Origin: JAJYQH01 sp036261615
Lineage (GTDB): Bacteria; Actinomycetota; Actinomycetes; Propionibacteriales; Propionibacteriaceae
NCBI GenBank assembly: GCA_036261615.1
Contig: DATAKK010000007.1
Span: 1-64,000 of the forward strand
DNA: 64,000 nucleotides
Direction of reading: 5' to 3'
Shown here: positions 34,253 to 43,344 of the stretch, piece after piece
Layout: each line of letters starts with the position of its first letter
Numbering within the stretch: the first letter of the stretch is position 1
Translations under genes and position numbers: made by a program
The notes under the pieces: generated by a model
Told to the model about the DNA's origin: nothing
The model's database searches: none
What the model saw: only the letters and a program-made list of their open reading frames with translations

Positions 34253-35431
34253 CTAAGCCGCCGCGCGCCGAAGCCCCGCGGAGATGTCCGCGACGAGGTC
34301 GTTGCCGTCCTCGATGCCGACCGACAGCCGGATCAGCCCGTCGCCGATGCCGGCGGCTTCCCGCGCGGCCGCGGTCATCGACGCGTGGGTCATCGTGGCG
34401 GGGTGCGCGATGAGCGACTCGACGCCTCCGAGCGACTCGGCCAGGTCGAAGTAGCGCAGCCCGTCGACGAAGCGCTGGACCGCCGGCAGCCCGCCACGGA
34501 GCTCGAAGCTGAGCAGCGAGCCGTACCCCGATTGCTGGCGGGCGGCGACGGCGTGGCCGGGGTGCGAGTCGAGGGCGGGGTAGTTGACCGCGGCCACGGC
34601 GTCACCGGCGACGAGGGCGTCGACGACCCGGGCGGTGTTCTCCTGGTGCACCCGGAGCCGCGCGTCCAGCGTCCGGAGCCCTCGCAGGGCGAGGTAGGAG
34701 TCGAAGGGGCTCGCGGTGATGCCGAGCGCGTTCGCCCAGCCGGCGAGGTCCGCCTGCACGTCGGGGTCGGCGGCGACGACGGCGCCGCCGACGATGTCCG
34801 AGTGGCCGTTGATGAACTTGGTCGTCGAGTGCACGACGACGTCGACCCCGTGCTCGAGCGGCCGCTGCAGCAGCGGCGAGCAGAACGTGTTGTCGGCCAC
34901 GGCGAGGGCGCCGGCCGCGTGCGCCGCCGAGGAGACGGCGTCCAGGTCGGTGATGCGCATGAGCGGGTTCGACGGCGTCTCGATCCACACGAGGGACGCC
35001 GGCCGGCTCAGCGCCGCCGCCGCCGACCCGGCGTCGGTGAGGTCGGCGAACTCGAGCTCGATCCGTCCGCGCTCGGCGAACCAGGACAACAGCCGCCACG
35101 TGCCGCCGTAACAGTCGTGCGGCGCGACGACCCGGCCGCCGACCGGCACGAGGGTCTCGATCGCCAGGGTCACCGTCGCCATGCCGGTCGCGACGATGAC
35201 CCCGCCCGCGCCGCCCTCGAGCACGGCGATCGCCTCGCCGAGATGGTCGCGGGTGGGGTTGCCCGAGCGCGAGTAGTCGTAACGCCGCGGGCGTCCGAGC
35301 GACTCGAAGGTGTAGTTGGTGCTCAGGTAGAGCGGCGGGACGACCGCACCGTGCGCGGTGTCGGTGTGGATGCCGGCCCGCAGGGCGCGGGTGAGGCGGC
35401 TGGGCGCGGGGGGTTCCAGGGCGTCGTTCAT
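34253..35431 (-). CDS. metB: Cystathionine gamma-synthase
   Basis: The 392-residue PLP enzyme of the Cys/Met metabolism family has lysine K205 in HSTTKFINGHSD, the cofactor-binding YDYSRSGNPTRDHLGEAIAVLE and the ATGMATVT motif near 81-88, and a C-terminal SLGGVESLIAHPATMTHASM. It joins cysteine and an O-acyl-homoserine to cystathionine. Cystathionine gamma-lyase cannot be excluded by sequence alone; I favour the synthase by overall similarity and length. Upstream (35432-35680) there is only palindrome B3 and a hairpin. Confidence 0.88.
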   Translation of the reverse strand: MNDALEPPAPSRLTRALRAGIHTDTAHGAVVPPLYLSTNYTFESLGRPRRYDYSRSGNPTRDHLGEAIAVLEGGAGGVIVATGMATVTLAIETLVPVGGRVVAPHDCYGGTWRLLSWFAERGRIELEFADLTDAGSAAAALSRPASLVWIETPSNPLMRITDLDAVSSAAHAAGALAVADNTFCSPLLQRPLEHGVDVVVHSTTKFINGHSDIVGGAVVAADPDVQADLAGWANALGITASPFDSYLALRGLRTLDARLRVHQENTARVVDALVAGDAVAAVNYPALDSHPGHAVAARQQSGYGSLLSFELRGGLPAVQRFVDGLRYFDLAESLGGVESLIAHPATMTHASMTAAAREAAGIGDGLIRLSVGIEDGNDLVADISAGLRRAAA

Positions 35432-35515
35432 GGTGCGCCGAGCCTACGGGAGCCCGCCGGCCGGCGTCCGGACGGTCCGGGAGCCGACATCGCCCCCCGG
35501 GGTATCCCGCTCGGG

Positions 35516-35601
35516 CGGCGTACGAGATGACTGACGGCGTACGAGATGTCGGCGAGAAACAGCCAGGTCGTACGCCGGGCGCGACGAGTTGTACGCCGGG
35601 G
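35516..35601. repeat. Family-B intergenic palindrome, copy B3
   Basis: Two forward half-sites GGCGTACGAGAT (35517 and 35537) and two inverted ones GTCGTACGCC and GTTGTACGCC (35567 and 35588) define the element. It lies upstream of metB and downstream of the ATPase gene, both on the minus strand. It is the only B copy outside a convergent gene pair. Confidence 0.7.
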
Positions 35602-35628
35602 CGGCCGGCCGAACGGTCGCGGGACGCG

Positions 35629-35659
35629 GAACGGGGGCCCCGCGAAGGGACCCCCGTTC
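35629..35659 (-). terminator. Hairpin downstream of the MalK-type ATPase gene
   Basis: GAACGGGGG (35629-35637) pairs perfectly with CCCCCGTTC (35651-35659). It lies 22 bases after the end of the ATPase coding region. No T-tract follows. Confidence 0.55.
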
Positions 35660-35680
35660 GTGCAGTTCAGTCGGACGACG

Positions 35681-36778
<1,098 letters not shown>

Positions 36779-36844
36779 GCCACACGTCCTTTCCACGGGC
36801 AGGTACGTGCCCGACGATCCGTAGTGGAATCCGTGAGGATTGCG

Positions 36845-36864
36845 GGAGGAGAACGCTCTCCTCC
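36845..36864 (-). terminator. Hairpin downstream of sdaA
   Basis: GGAGGAGA and TCTCCTCC form a perfect eight-pair stem with an ACGC loop, about 90 bases past the sdaA stop and before the ATPase promoter region. Confidence 0.5.
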
Positions 36865-36955
36865 TTCCGGGGATATTGCCACACCGGACGCGGGTAGTCG
36901 AGACGTCCCACGGACGCGTCGGGATCGTGACCTTTTCGAGACCGACCCTGAACGT

Positions 36956-38329
36956 TCAACACTCGACGACGTTCACCGCGAGCCCACCGCGCGCCGTTTC
37001 CTTGTACTTCACCGACATGTCGGCGCCGGTCTGCATCATCGTGTGGATCACCTGGTCGAGACTGACCTTCTGGACGCCGTCGCCGCCCAGGGCCAGCCGG
37101 GCCGCGGTGACGGCCTGCACCGCGGCGACCGCGTTCCGCTCGATGCACGGGATCTGCACGAGCCCGCCCACGGGGTCGCAGGTGAGCCCGAGGTGGTGTT
37201 CGAGGCCGATCTCGGCCGCGTTGAGCACCTGCGCCGTCGTGCCGCCGAGCACCTGGCACAGGGCCGCCGCGGCCATCGAGCAGGCGACGCCCACCTCCCC
37301 CTGGCAGCCCACCTCCGCCCCCGAGATGGACGCCGTCTGCTGGTAGATCGCGCCGACGGCGGCCGCCGTGAGCAGGAAGTCGACGATCGTGCGGTCGTCG
37401 GCCGCGACGAACCGGGTGACGTACTTGAGCACGGCCGGGACGATGCCCGCCGCGCCGTTGGTCGGCGCGGTGACGACCCGGCCGCCGGCGGCGTTCTGCT
37501 CGTTGACCGCCAGCGCCCACAGGGTGAGCCAGTCGAGGGCGGCGAGCGGGTCGGGCCCGGACGCCGAGGACTCGCGCGCGGCGAGGTCCTCGGCCAGCCG
37601 GTGGGCCCGGCGACGCACGCGGAGGCCGCCCGGAAGCACGCCGGAGGTGGCGCACCCGGCGGCGATGCACTCGTCCATGACCGCCCACAGGTGGAGCACG
37701 TCGCCGCGGTCGCCGCGGCCGAGGGCGTCCTCGTCGGCCTGCATGATCTCGGGGATGCTCAGCCGGTTGTCGTGCGACCGCTCGAGCAGGTCGGCGGCCG
37801 AGCGGAACGGGTAGGGGACCGGCGTCCGGTCGGGCACGACCGCCGGGACGCCGTCGTCGTCGGCGAGCACGAAGCCGCCCCCGATCGAGCGGTAGGTGCG
37901 CTCGAGCAGCACCCGGTCGGCCGGCCCGAACGCAGCGAACGTCATCGCGTTGGTGTGCCCGGTGAGCCGGCGGTTGCGGTGCAGCACCAGGTCGCGGCCG
38001 GCGTCGAAGCGCACCGGCCGCGGGGGGTCGGTGGCGAGCACGAGCCGGCGGCCCTCGACGACCTCCTGCGCGCGCCGGGGGAGCAGGTCGGTGTCGACGG
38101 TCTCGGGGGCGGCGCCCTCGAGACCGAGGATCACCGCCGGCTCGGATCCGTGGCCGTGCCCGGTGGCGCCCAGCGAACCGAACAGCTCGACCCGCACCCG
38201 GGTGAGGTCGGAGGTGTCGACGTGGCGCAGCGCCTCGACGAACATCCCGGCGGCGCGCATGGGGCCCACCGTGTGGGAACTGGAGGGCCCGATGCCGACC
38301 TTGAAGATGTCGAAGACGCTGACGGCCAT
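36956..38329 (-). CDS. sdaA: L-serine ammonia-lyase (iron-sulfur, single chain)
   Basis: The 457-residue enzyme deaminates serine to pyruvate. The N-terminal beta domain (MAVSVFDIFKVGIGPSSSHTVGPMRAAGMF) carries the SSSHTVGP substrate motif. The C-terminal alpha domain has the Fe-S cysteines in CSMAAAALCQ and TCDPVGGLVQIPCIERN. Fused alpha-beta chains of this length are standard in actinobacteria. Its ATG lies only three bases after the ugd stop codon, so both are probably one transcript, an unusual partnership. It feeds pyruvate to transcarboxylase-based propionate formation. Confidence 0.93.
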   Translation of the reverse strand: MAVSVFDIFKVGIGPSSSHTVGPMRAAGMFVEALRHVDTSDLTRVRVELFGSLGATGHGHGSEPAVILGLEGAAPETVDTDLLPRRAQEVVEGRRLVLATDPPRPVRFDAGRDLVLHRNRRLTGHTNAMTFAAFGPADRVLLERTYRSIGGGFVLADDDGVPAVVPDRTPVPYPFRSAADLLERSHDNRLSIPEIMQADEDALGRGDRGDVLHLWAVMDECIAAGCATSGVLPGGLRVRRRAHRLAEDLAARESSASGPDPLAALDWLTLWALAVNEQNAAGGRVVTAPTNGAAGIVPAVLKYVTRFVAADDRTIVDFLLTAAAVGAIYQQTASISGAEVGCQGEVGVACSMAAAALCQVLGGTTAQVLNAAEIGLEHHLGLTCDPVGGLVQIPCIERNAVAAVQAVTAARLALGGDGVQKVSLDQVIHTMMQTGADMSVKYKETARGGLAVNVVEC

Positions 38330-38332
38330 CGC

Positions 38333-39496
38333 TCAGTCCGACCCGTAGAGGTCCCGGGTGTAGACCTTCCCGGCCACGTCGGCCAGGTCGTCGCTGCGGC
38401 GGTTGGCGACGATGACGTCGGCGCGGCGCTTGAACTCGTCGAGGTCGTTGACGATCTCCGAGTGGTAGAACTGCCCGTCGTCGAGGGTGGGCTCGTAGAT
38501 GATCACCGGCACGCCCTTGGCCTTGATCCGCTTCATGATCCCCTGGATCGAGGAGCTCCGGAAGTTGTCGGACCCGGCCTTCATGATCAGCCGGTAGACG
38601 CCGACGGTCTGCGGGTTGCGCCGCAGGATGTCGGTGGCCACGAAGTCCTTGCGGGTGGTGTTCGACGAGACGATGGCCGCGATGAGGTTCTGCGGCACGT
38701 CGCTGTAGTTGGCCAGCAGCTGCTTGGTGTCCTTCGGCAGGCAGTAGCCGCCGTAGCCGAAGCTCGGGTTGTTGTAGTGCGAGCCGATCCGCGGGTCGAG
38801 CCCGACGCCCTCGATGATCTGGGCGGTGTTGAGTCCGTGGGTGGCGGCGTAGGTGTCGAGCTCGTTGAAGTAGGCCACCCGCAGGGCGAGGTAGGTGTTG
38901 GCGAACAGCTTCACCGCCTCCGCCTCGGTGGCCCCGGTGAACAGCACGGGCACGTCGTCGTCGAGGGCGCCCTCGCGCAACAGGGCGGCGAACCCGCGTC
39001 CGGCCGGGGAGTCGTCGCCGACGATGATCCGCGACGGGTGCAGGTTGTCGTACAGCGCCCGCCCCTCGCGGAGGAACTCGGGGCTGAAGATCACCCGCAC
39101 CCGGTGGGCGGCATTCATCTCCTGGGTGAAACCGACCGGCACGGTCGACTTCACGACGATCGTGGTGTCGGGGTTGACCCGCTCGACGTCGGCGATGACG
39201 GTCTCGACCGAGCTCGTGTCGAAGAAGTTGGTGGTCTCGTCGTAGTTGGTGGGGGTGGCGACGATGACGTAGTCGGCGCCCCGGTAGGCGTCCGCGGCGT
39301 CCGTGCTCGCGGTGAGCCGCAACTCGTGGTGGGCGAGGTAGTCCTCGAGTTCGGTGTCGACGATGGGGGAGCGGCGCTCGTTCACCAGTTGCACCCGGCG
39401 GGCGTCGATGTCGACGGCCGTGACGTCGTGGTGCTGGGCGAGGATGACGGCGTTCGACAGGCCGACGTACCCCAGCCCGATCACGGCAATCTTCAT
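38333..39496 (-). CDS. ugd: UDP-glucose 6-dehydrogenase
   Basis: The 387-residue nucleotide-sugar dehydrogenase is of the short E. coli Ugd type. The NAD-binding motif IGLGYVGLSNA is at 6-16, VATPTNYD near 79-86, substrate loop FSPEFLREG at 138-146, and the catalytic thiol is C252 in FGYGGYCLPKD. It oxidises UDP-glucose to UDP-glucuronate for cell-surface polysaccharides; a UDP-mannosaminuronate or other sugar specificity is less likely given the length. TAGCCT lies six bases before the ATG, so the mRNA is probably leaderless. It is followed at three bases by sdaA. Confidence 0.88.
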   Translation of the reverse strand: MKIAVIGLGYVGLSNAVILAQHHDVTAVDIDARRVQLVNERRSPIVDTELEDYLAHHELRLTASTDAADAYRGADYVIVATPTNYDETTNFFDTSSVETVIADVERVNPDTTIVVKSTVPVGFTQEMNAAHRVRVIFSPEFLREGRALYDNLHPSRIIVGDDSPAGRGFAALLREGALDDDVPVLFTGATEAEAVKLFANTYLALRVAYFNELDTYAATHGLNTAQIIEGVGLDPRIGSHYNNPSFGYGGYCLPKDTKQLLANYSDVPQNLIAAIVSSNTTRKDFVATDILRRNPQTVGVYRLIMKAGSDNFRSSSIQGIMKRIKAKGVPVIIYEPTLDDGQFYHSEIVNDLDEFKRRADVIVANRRSDDLADVAGKVYTRDLYGSD

Positions 39497-39502
39497 GGGG
39501 TT

Positions 39503-39508
39503 AGGCTA
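39503..39508 (-). promoter_or_regulatory. Leaderless -10 element of ugd
   Basis: TAGCCT on the minus strand ends exactly six bases before the ugd ATG; no ribosome binding site is seen. Confidence 0.5.
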
Positions 39509-39578
39509 CCGGCCGGTGACGATGCGATCGGCGCAGGGCCCGCGGGGCTCCCGGCCACGCATCCGCGCGGGAGGCGTG

Positions 39579-40616
39579 ATGAAGGCTCTGGTCAAGACGC
39601 ATGCGGGCCCCGGCCTCGACCTGGTCGAGGTGCCCATGCCCGCCATGGGGCCCAACGACGTGCTGGTCAAGGTGCGGCGCACCGGCATCTGCGGCACCGA
39701 CGTGCACATCGACGCGTGGGACAGCTGGGCCGAGAAGACCATCCGGACGCCGCTCGTCGTGGGCCACGAGTTCTGCGGCGACATCGTGGACGTGGGGTCG
39801 GAGGTCACCGACCTCGAGCCGGGGCTGTTCGTCTCCGCCGAGGGCCACCTGTGGTGCGGCCGGTGCCGCGCCTGCCTGGCCGGACGCCGGCACCTGTGCG
39901 TCAACACCCGGGGCATCGGCGTGCAGCTCGACGGCGCGTTCGCGGAGTACATCTCGGTTCCGGCGTCCAACGTGTGGGTGCACCGGACGCCGGTCGACCC
40001 CGACGTCGCCGCGATCTTCGACCCGTTCGGCAACGCCGTGCACACCGCGCTGCAGTTCCCCTGCCTCGGGGAGGACGTGCTCGTCACCGGGGCCGGCCCG
40101 ATCGGCATCCTGGCCGCCATGGTCGCCAAGCACGCCGGCGCCCGCAACGTCGTCATCACCGACCACTCCCAGGAGCGCCTCGAGCTCGCCCGCCGGCTCG
40201 GCATCGACCACGCCCTCAACACCGCCGAGGTACCGGTGCGCGACGTCCAGCGCTCGCTCGGCATGCGGGAGGGCTTCGACGTGGGCCTGGAGATGTCCGG
40301 CAGCGGGGAGGCCCTGCGCGACATGGTCGACAACATGACCCACGGCGGGCGGATCGCCATGCTCGGCATCCCCAGCCGCGACATCGCCCTCGACTTCAGC
40401 AAGGTCGTGTTCAACATGCTGACGATCAAGGGTGTCTACGGCCGGGAGATCTTCGAGACGTGGTACGCCATGAGCGTCCTGCTCCAGTCGGGGCTCGACG
40501 TGTCCGGGGTGATCACCCACCGGTTCCACTACACCGACTTCCGGGCCGCGTTCGCCGCGACCGGCTCCGGTCACAGCGGCAAGGTGGTCATGGTCTGGGA
40601 CGACTGGGACGAGTGA
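39579..40616 (+). CDS. tdh: L-threonine 3-dehydrogenase
   Basis: The 345-residue zinc alcohol dehydrogenase family enzyme has catalytic zinc ligands C38 and H63-E64 (GHEFCGDIV), structural zinc cysteines in LWCGRCRACLAGRRHLC, and NAD-binding VTGAGPIGILAAM. The motif TGICGTDVHIDAWDSWAEKTI is characteristic of Tdh. It oxidises threonine to 2-amino-3-ketobutyrate. GGGAGG precedes the ATG. It forms an operon with kbl, 32 bases downstream. Confidence 0.95.
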   Translation: MKALVKTHAGPGLDLVEVPMPAMGPNDVLVKVRRTGICGTDVHIDAWDSWAEKTIRTPLVVGHEFCGDIVDVGSEVTDLEPGLFVSAEGHLWCGRCRACLAGRRHLCVNTRGIGVQLDGAFAEYISVPASNVWVHRTPVDPDVAAIFDPFGNAVHTALQFPCLGEDVLVTGAGPIGILAAMVAKHAGARNVVITDHSQERLELARRLGIDHALNTAEVPVRDVQRSLGMREGFDVGLEMSGSGEALRDMVDNMTHGGRIAMLGIPSRDIALDFSKVVFNMLTIKGVYGREIFETWYAMSVLLQSGLDVSGVITHRFHYTDFRAAFAATGSGHSGKVVMVWDDWDE

Positions 40617-40648
40617 CGCGCCACGCGCGCCGGATGAGGAGCACCGAG

Positions 40649-41839
40649 ATGACCACCGCCTACGACCGCGTGCGTCGCGAGATCGCCGACGACCTGTCCA
40701 CCCTGCGCGCCGAGGGGCTGTACAAGGAGGAGCTCGCCCTCACCACGCCGCAGGCGGGGCACATCGGCCTCGAATCCGGCGCCCGCGTCGTCAACCTGTG
40801 CGCCAACAACTACCTCGGGCTCGCCGACGATCCGCGGCTCGTCGCCGCCGCCAAGGACGCCCTCGACCGGTGGGGGTTCGGGATGGCGTCGGTGCGGTTC
40901 ATCTGCGGCACCCAGACCCTGCACACCCGGCTGGAGCGGGCGGTCTCCGAGTTCCTGCACACCGACGCCACCATCCTCTACTCGTCGTGCTTCGACGCCA
41001 ACGGCGGCCTGTTCGAGGTGGTGTGCGACGAGCGCGACGCGATCATCAGCGATGAGCTCAACCACGCGTCGATCATCGACGGGGTGCGGCTGTCCAAGGC
41101 CGCCCGGTTCCGCTACCGCAACCGCGACCTCGCCGATCTCGAACGCCAACTGCAGGACGCCGCCGGCGCCCGGCGACGGCTCATCGCCACCGACGGCGTC
41201 TTCTCGATGGACGGCTACTTCGCGCCGCTCGACGGCATCTGCGAGCTGGCCGACCGCTACGACGCCCTGGTCATGGTCGACGACTCCCACGCCGTCGGCT
41301 TCGTCGGCCCGCACGGCGCCGGCACCCCCGACCTGTTCGGCGTCCAGGACCGCGTCGACATCGTCACCGGCACGCTCGGCAAGGCCCTCGGCGGAGCATC
41401 CGGCGGCTACACGTCCGGGCGGGCGGAGATCGTCGAGCTGCTCCGGCAGCGGTCGCGGCCCTACCTGTTCAGCAACTCGCTGGCGCCCGCCATCGCGGGG
41501 GCCGCGCTGGAGACCCTGTCGCTGCTGGCGGCGTCCGGTGACCTGCGGGAGCGCCTCGCCGACAACACCGCGTTCTTCCGCGCCCGGCTGGCGGAGGAGG
41601 GGTTCGACGTGCCCGAGTCGACCCACCCGATCGTGCCGGTGATGATCGGGGACGCCGTCACGGCCGCCCGGATGGCCGACGAGGTGGTCGCCCGGGGTGT
41701 CTACGTGCGGGCGTTCAGCTTCCCGGTGGTGCCCCGGGGCAAGGCGCGGATCCGCACCCAGATGTCGGCCGCCCACACCCGTGCCGACCTCGAGGCCGCG
41801 GTGAGCGCGTTCGTCGACGCGCGGGCGGCCGTCTCCTGA
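40649..41839 (+). CDS. kbl: 2-amino-3-ketobutyrate CoA ligase (glycine C-acetyltransferase)
   Basis: The 396-residue alpha-oxoamine synthase has LCANNYLGLADDPRL near the start, the substrate region NHASIIDG, DDSHAVGFVGPHGAGT, and the PLP lysine around residue 240 in GTLGKALGGASGG. It cleaves 2-amino-3-ketobutyrate with CoA to glycine and acetyl-CoA, completing the Tdh pathway. ATG 40649 is preferred, with GAGGAG eight bases upstream; ATG 40634 would add five residues. Length and motifs are complete. Confidence 0.95.
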   Translation: MTTAYDRVRREIADDLSTLRAEGLYKEELALTTPQAGHIGLESGARVVNLCANNYLGLADDPRLVAAAKDALDRWGFGMASVRFICGTQTLHTRLERAVSEFLHTDATILYSSCFDANGGLFEVVCDERDAIISDELNHASIIDGVRLSKAARFRYRNRDLADLERQLQDAAGARRRLIATDGVFSMDGYFAPLDGICELADRYDALVMVDDSHAVGFVGPHGAGTPDLFGVQDRVDIVTGTLGKALGGASGGYTSGRAEIVELLRQRSRPYLFSNSLAPAIAGAALETLSLLAASGDLRERLADNTAFFRARLAEEGFDVPESTHPIVPVMIGDAVTAARMADEVVARGVYVRAFSFPVVPRGKARIRTQMSAAHTRADLEAAVSAFVDARAAVS

Positions 41840-41872
41840 GCGTCGGTGCGCGGCGGGACGGGTGGGTGCCGG

Positions 41873-42532
41873 TCAGCCGAACCTGCGCCACCGCCCCTCC
41901 GAGACGACCTCGACCGTCCCGTCGACGACGGTGATCGCCGTCTGCTCGTCGATCGCGTAGGCGGGGCCGCCGAGATCGGCGGCCCACCGCTCGGCGTCCG
42001 CCATCATGTTGCCGGGGAACGCGAACAGGTGCGGGAAGATCGAGAAGTCCACGACGCCCAGGCCGCGGTCGTCGGGGGCGGACGCCCATTCCACGAAGTA
42101 GTCGCCGATCCGCGGCGTCATCACCATGCTCCCGGCGCTCATCCCCACCCACACGGTGTCGGGCAGTGACGACAGCAGGTCGGCCAACCCGGACTGCCGC
42201 ATCCAGTGGCACAGGTAGGTGGCCTCGCCACCGTCGACGAGGAGCACGTCCGCGTCCCGCACCCACGGCACCCACCGCTCCGCGCCGATGCTCGGCAGGG
42301 CGGTGAGTTCGAGGACGCCGAGCGAGCCCCAGCCCAGACCCGAGAAGTGCCCCCAGCTCGGTCCGGCGGCGACGAAACCACGTACCGAGGTGGGGCCGCA
42401 CTGCGGGTGGCCCCACTGCGCGGTCGGGACGCACAGCGCGCGGCACTCGGAGACCGGCTTGCCGAGCAGCCGCTCGAGCGCCGCGTGGAGGGTCGGGTTG
42501 GTGATCCCGCCCGAGGTGAGCATGAGCTTCAC
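41873..42532 (-). CDS. Peptidase S51-like protein (dipeptidase E family)
   Basis: The 219-residue protein has the nucleophile elbow GMSAGSM (S132) and LLVDGGEATYLCHWM before it, as in dipeptidase E and cyanophycinase-related enzymes with a Ser nucleophile in a class-I glutamine-amidotransferase-like fold. A downstream His of the catalytic triad may lie in SIFPHLF. Dipeptidase E cleaves Asp-X dipeptides; the substrate here is not proven. There is no signal peptide. The gene is convergent with kbl, with only 33 bases between stops. Confidence 0.75.
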   Translation of the reverse strand: MKLMLTSGGITNPTLHAALERLLGKPVSECRALCVPTAQWGHPQCGPTSVRGFVAAGPSWGHFSGLGWGSLGVLELTALPSIGAERWVPWVRDADVLLVDGGEATYLCHWMRQSGLADLLSSLPDTVWVGMSAGSMVMTPRIGDYFVEWASAPDDRGLGVVDFSIFPHLFAFPGNMMADAERWAADLGGPAYAIDEQTAITVVDGTVEVVSEGRWRRFG

Positions 42533-42613
42533 GGTGACCTCCGGAACGTGCCGTCGACGGCTGTGTCGCGTTGTCGGCCATCCAACACGGCGGACGGTTC
42601 AGCCGGGAACGCG

Positions 42614-42652
42614 CGCGTCCCGCGTGGGGCGGGTGCCACCACGCGGGACGCG
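42614..42652 (-). terminator. Strong hairpin downstream of hsp20
   Basis: Perfect 14-base arms (42614-42627 CGCGTCCCGCGTGG and 42639-42652) surround an 11-base loop, 38 bases after the hsp20 stop. There is no T-tract. Confidence 0.65.
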
Positions 42653-42690
42653 TGAGTCAGGGACCGGTCGGCGCGTTCGCCGCCGGGCGG

Positions 42691-43170
42691 TCAGGCGTGG
42701 GCCTCCGCCTGCTGCTCCTCGACCTGGCCCGGGACGACGTCGCCGCCGCCCACGGCCTTCGAGCCGTTGCCGTTGCCGCGCTGCACCTGCACCTTGCGGG
42801 GCTTGGCCTCCTCGGCCACCGGGATGGTGAGGGTGAGCACGCCGTCGGAGTAGTTGGCGTCGATCCTGTCGAGCGCGAGCCCGCGGCCGACGGTGATCTG
42901 CCGTGCGTAGGTGCCGTAGCTGCGCTCGCGGGTCACCCAGCCACCGCTCTCCTTGGTGGAGCTGGACTTGCGCTCGGCGCGGATCGTGATCGTGCGGTCG
43001 TCGATGTCGATGTCGATCGACTCCGGGTCGACGCCCGGCAGGTCGATCTCGGCGACGTAGTCGTCGCCGGACTTGTAGAGGTCCATCGGCATGGCCAGGC
43101 TGCGGGGTCCGTTGCTGAAGGCCTGGTTCACCAGGGTCTGCAGTTCCTTGAACGGGTCGTAGGTGGGCAT
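42691..43170 (-). CDS. Hsp20/alpha-crystallin small heat-shock protein
   Basis: The 159-residue chaperone has a short N-terminal arm (MPTYDPFKELQTLVNQAF), an alpha-crystallin domain from about 45 to 135 (DDYVAEIDLPGVDPESIDIDIDDRTITIRAERK, then DANYSDGVLTLTIPVAEEAKPRKVQV with the conserved GVLTLTIP), and a short tail. It holds unfolding proteins. ATG 43170 has GAGGAG seven bases upstream. A perfect HAIR-like inverted repeat lies 100 bases upstream (43270-43290), suggesting HspR control. Confidence 0.93.
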   Translation of the reverse strand: MPTYDPFKELQTLVNQAFSNGPRSLAMPMDLYKSGDDYVAEIDLPGVDPESIDIDIDDRTITIRAERKSSSTKESGGWVTRERSYGTYARQITVGRGLALDRIDANYSDGVLTLTIPVAEEAKPRKVQVQRGNGNGSKAVGGGDVVPGQVEEQQAEAHA

Positions 43171-43269
43171 GTGCACTCCTCGATGAAAGTGACGTGATGG
43201 GTTGTGGGTGAACCCGGTCACCCGGGTCTCGGCAGGCGTAACGCACTGCCACGCACCCAGTATTCCAGG

Positions 43270-43290
43270 GTTGAGCGGCCTCGGCTCAAC
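43270..43290. promoter_or_regulatory. HAIR-like operator (HspR site) between hsp20 and DedA-like gene
   Basis: GTTGAGC-n7-GCTCAAC is a perfect inverted repeat with the 7-7-7 geometry of the HspR-associated inverted repeat CTTGAGT-n7-ACTCAAG, differing at the outermost base and the innermost base of each arm. It is placed to control the divergent hsp20, and possibly the membrane protein gene at 43345. Confidence 0.65.
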
Positions 43291-43332
43291 TTTCGCCGAA
43301 GCCGTTCCGTCCGTCTCTGCACCGGAGGCGAC

Positions 43333-43338
43333 TAGGGT
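43333..43338 (+). promoter_or_regulatory. Leaderless -10 element of the DedA-like gene
   Basis: TAGGGT ends six bases before the ATG at 43345, with no ribosome binding site. Confidence 0.6.
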
Positions 43339-43344
43339 GTCGCA

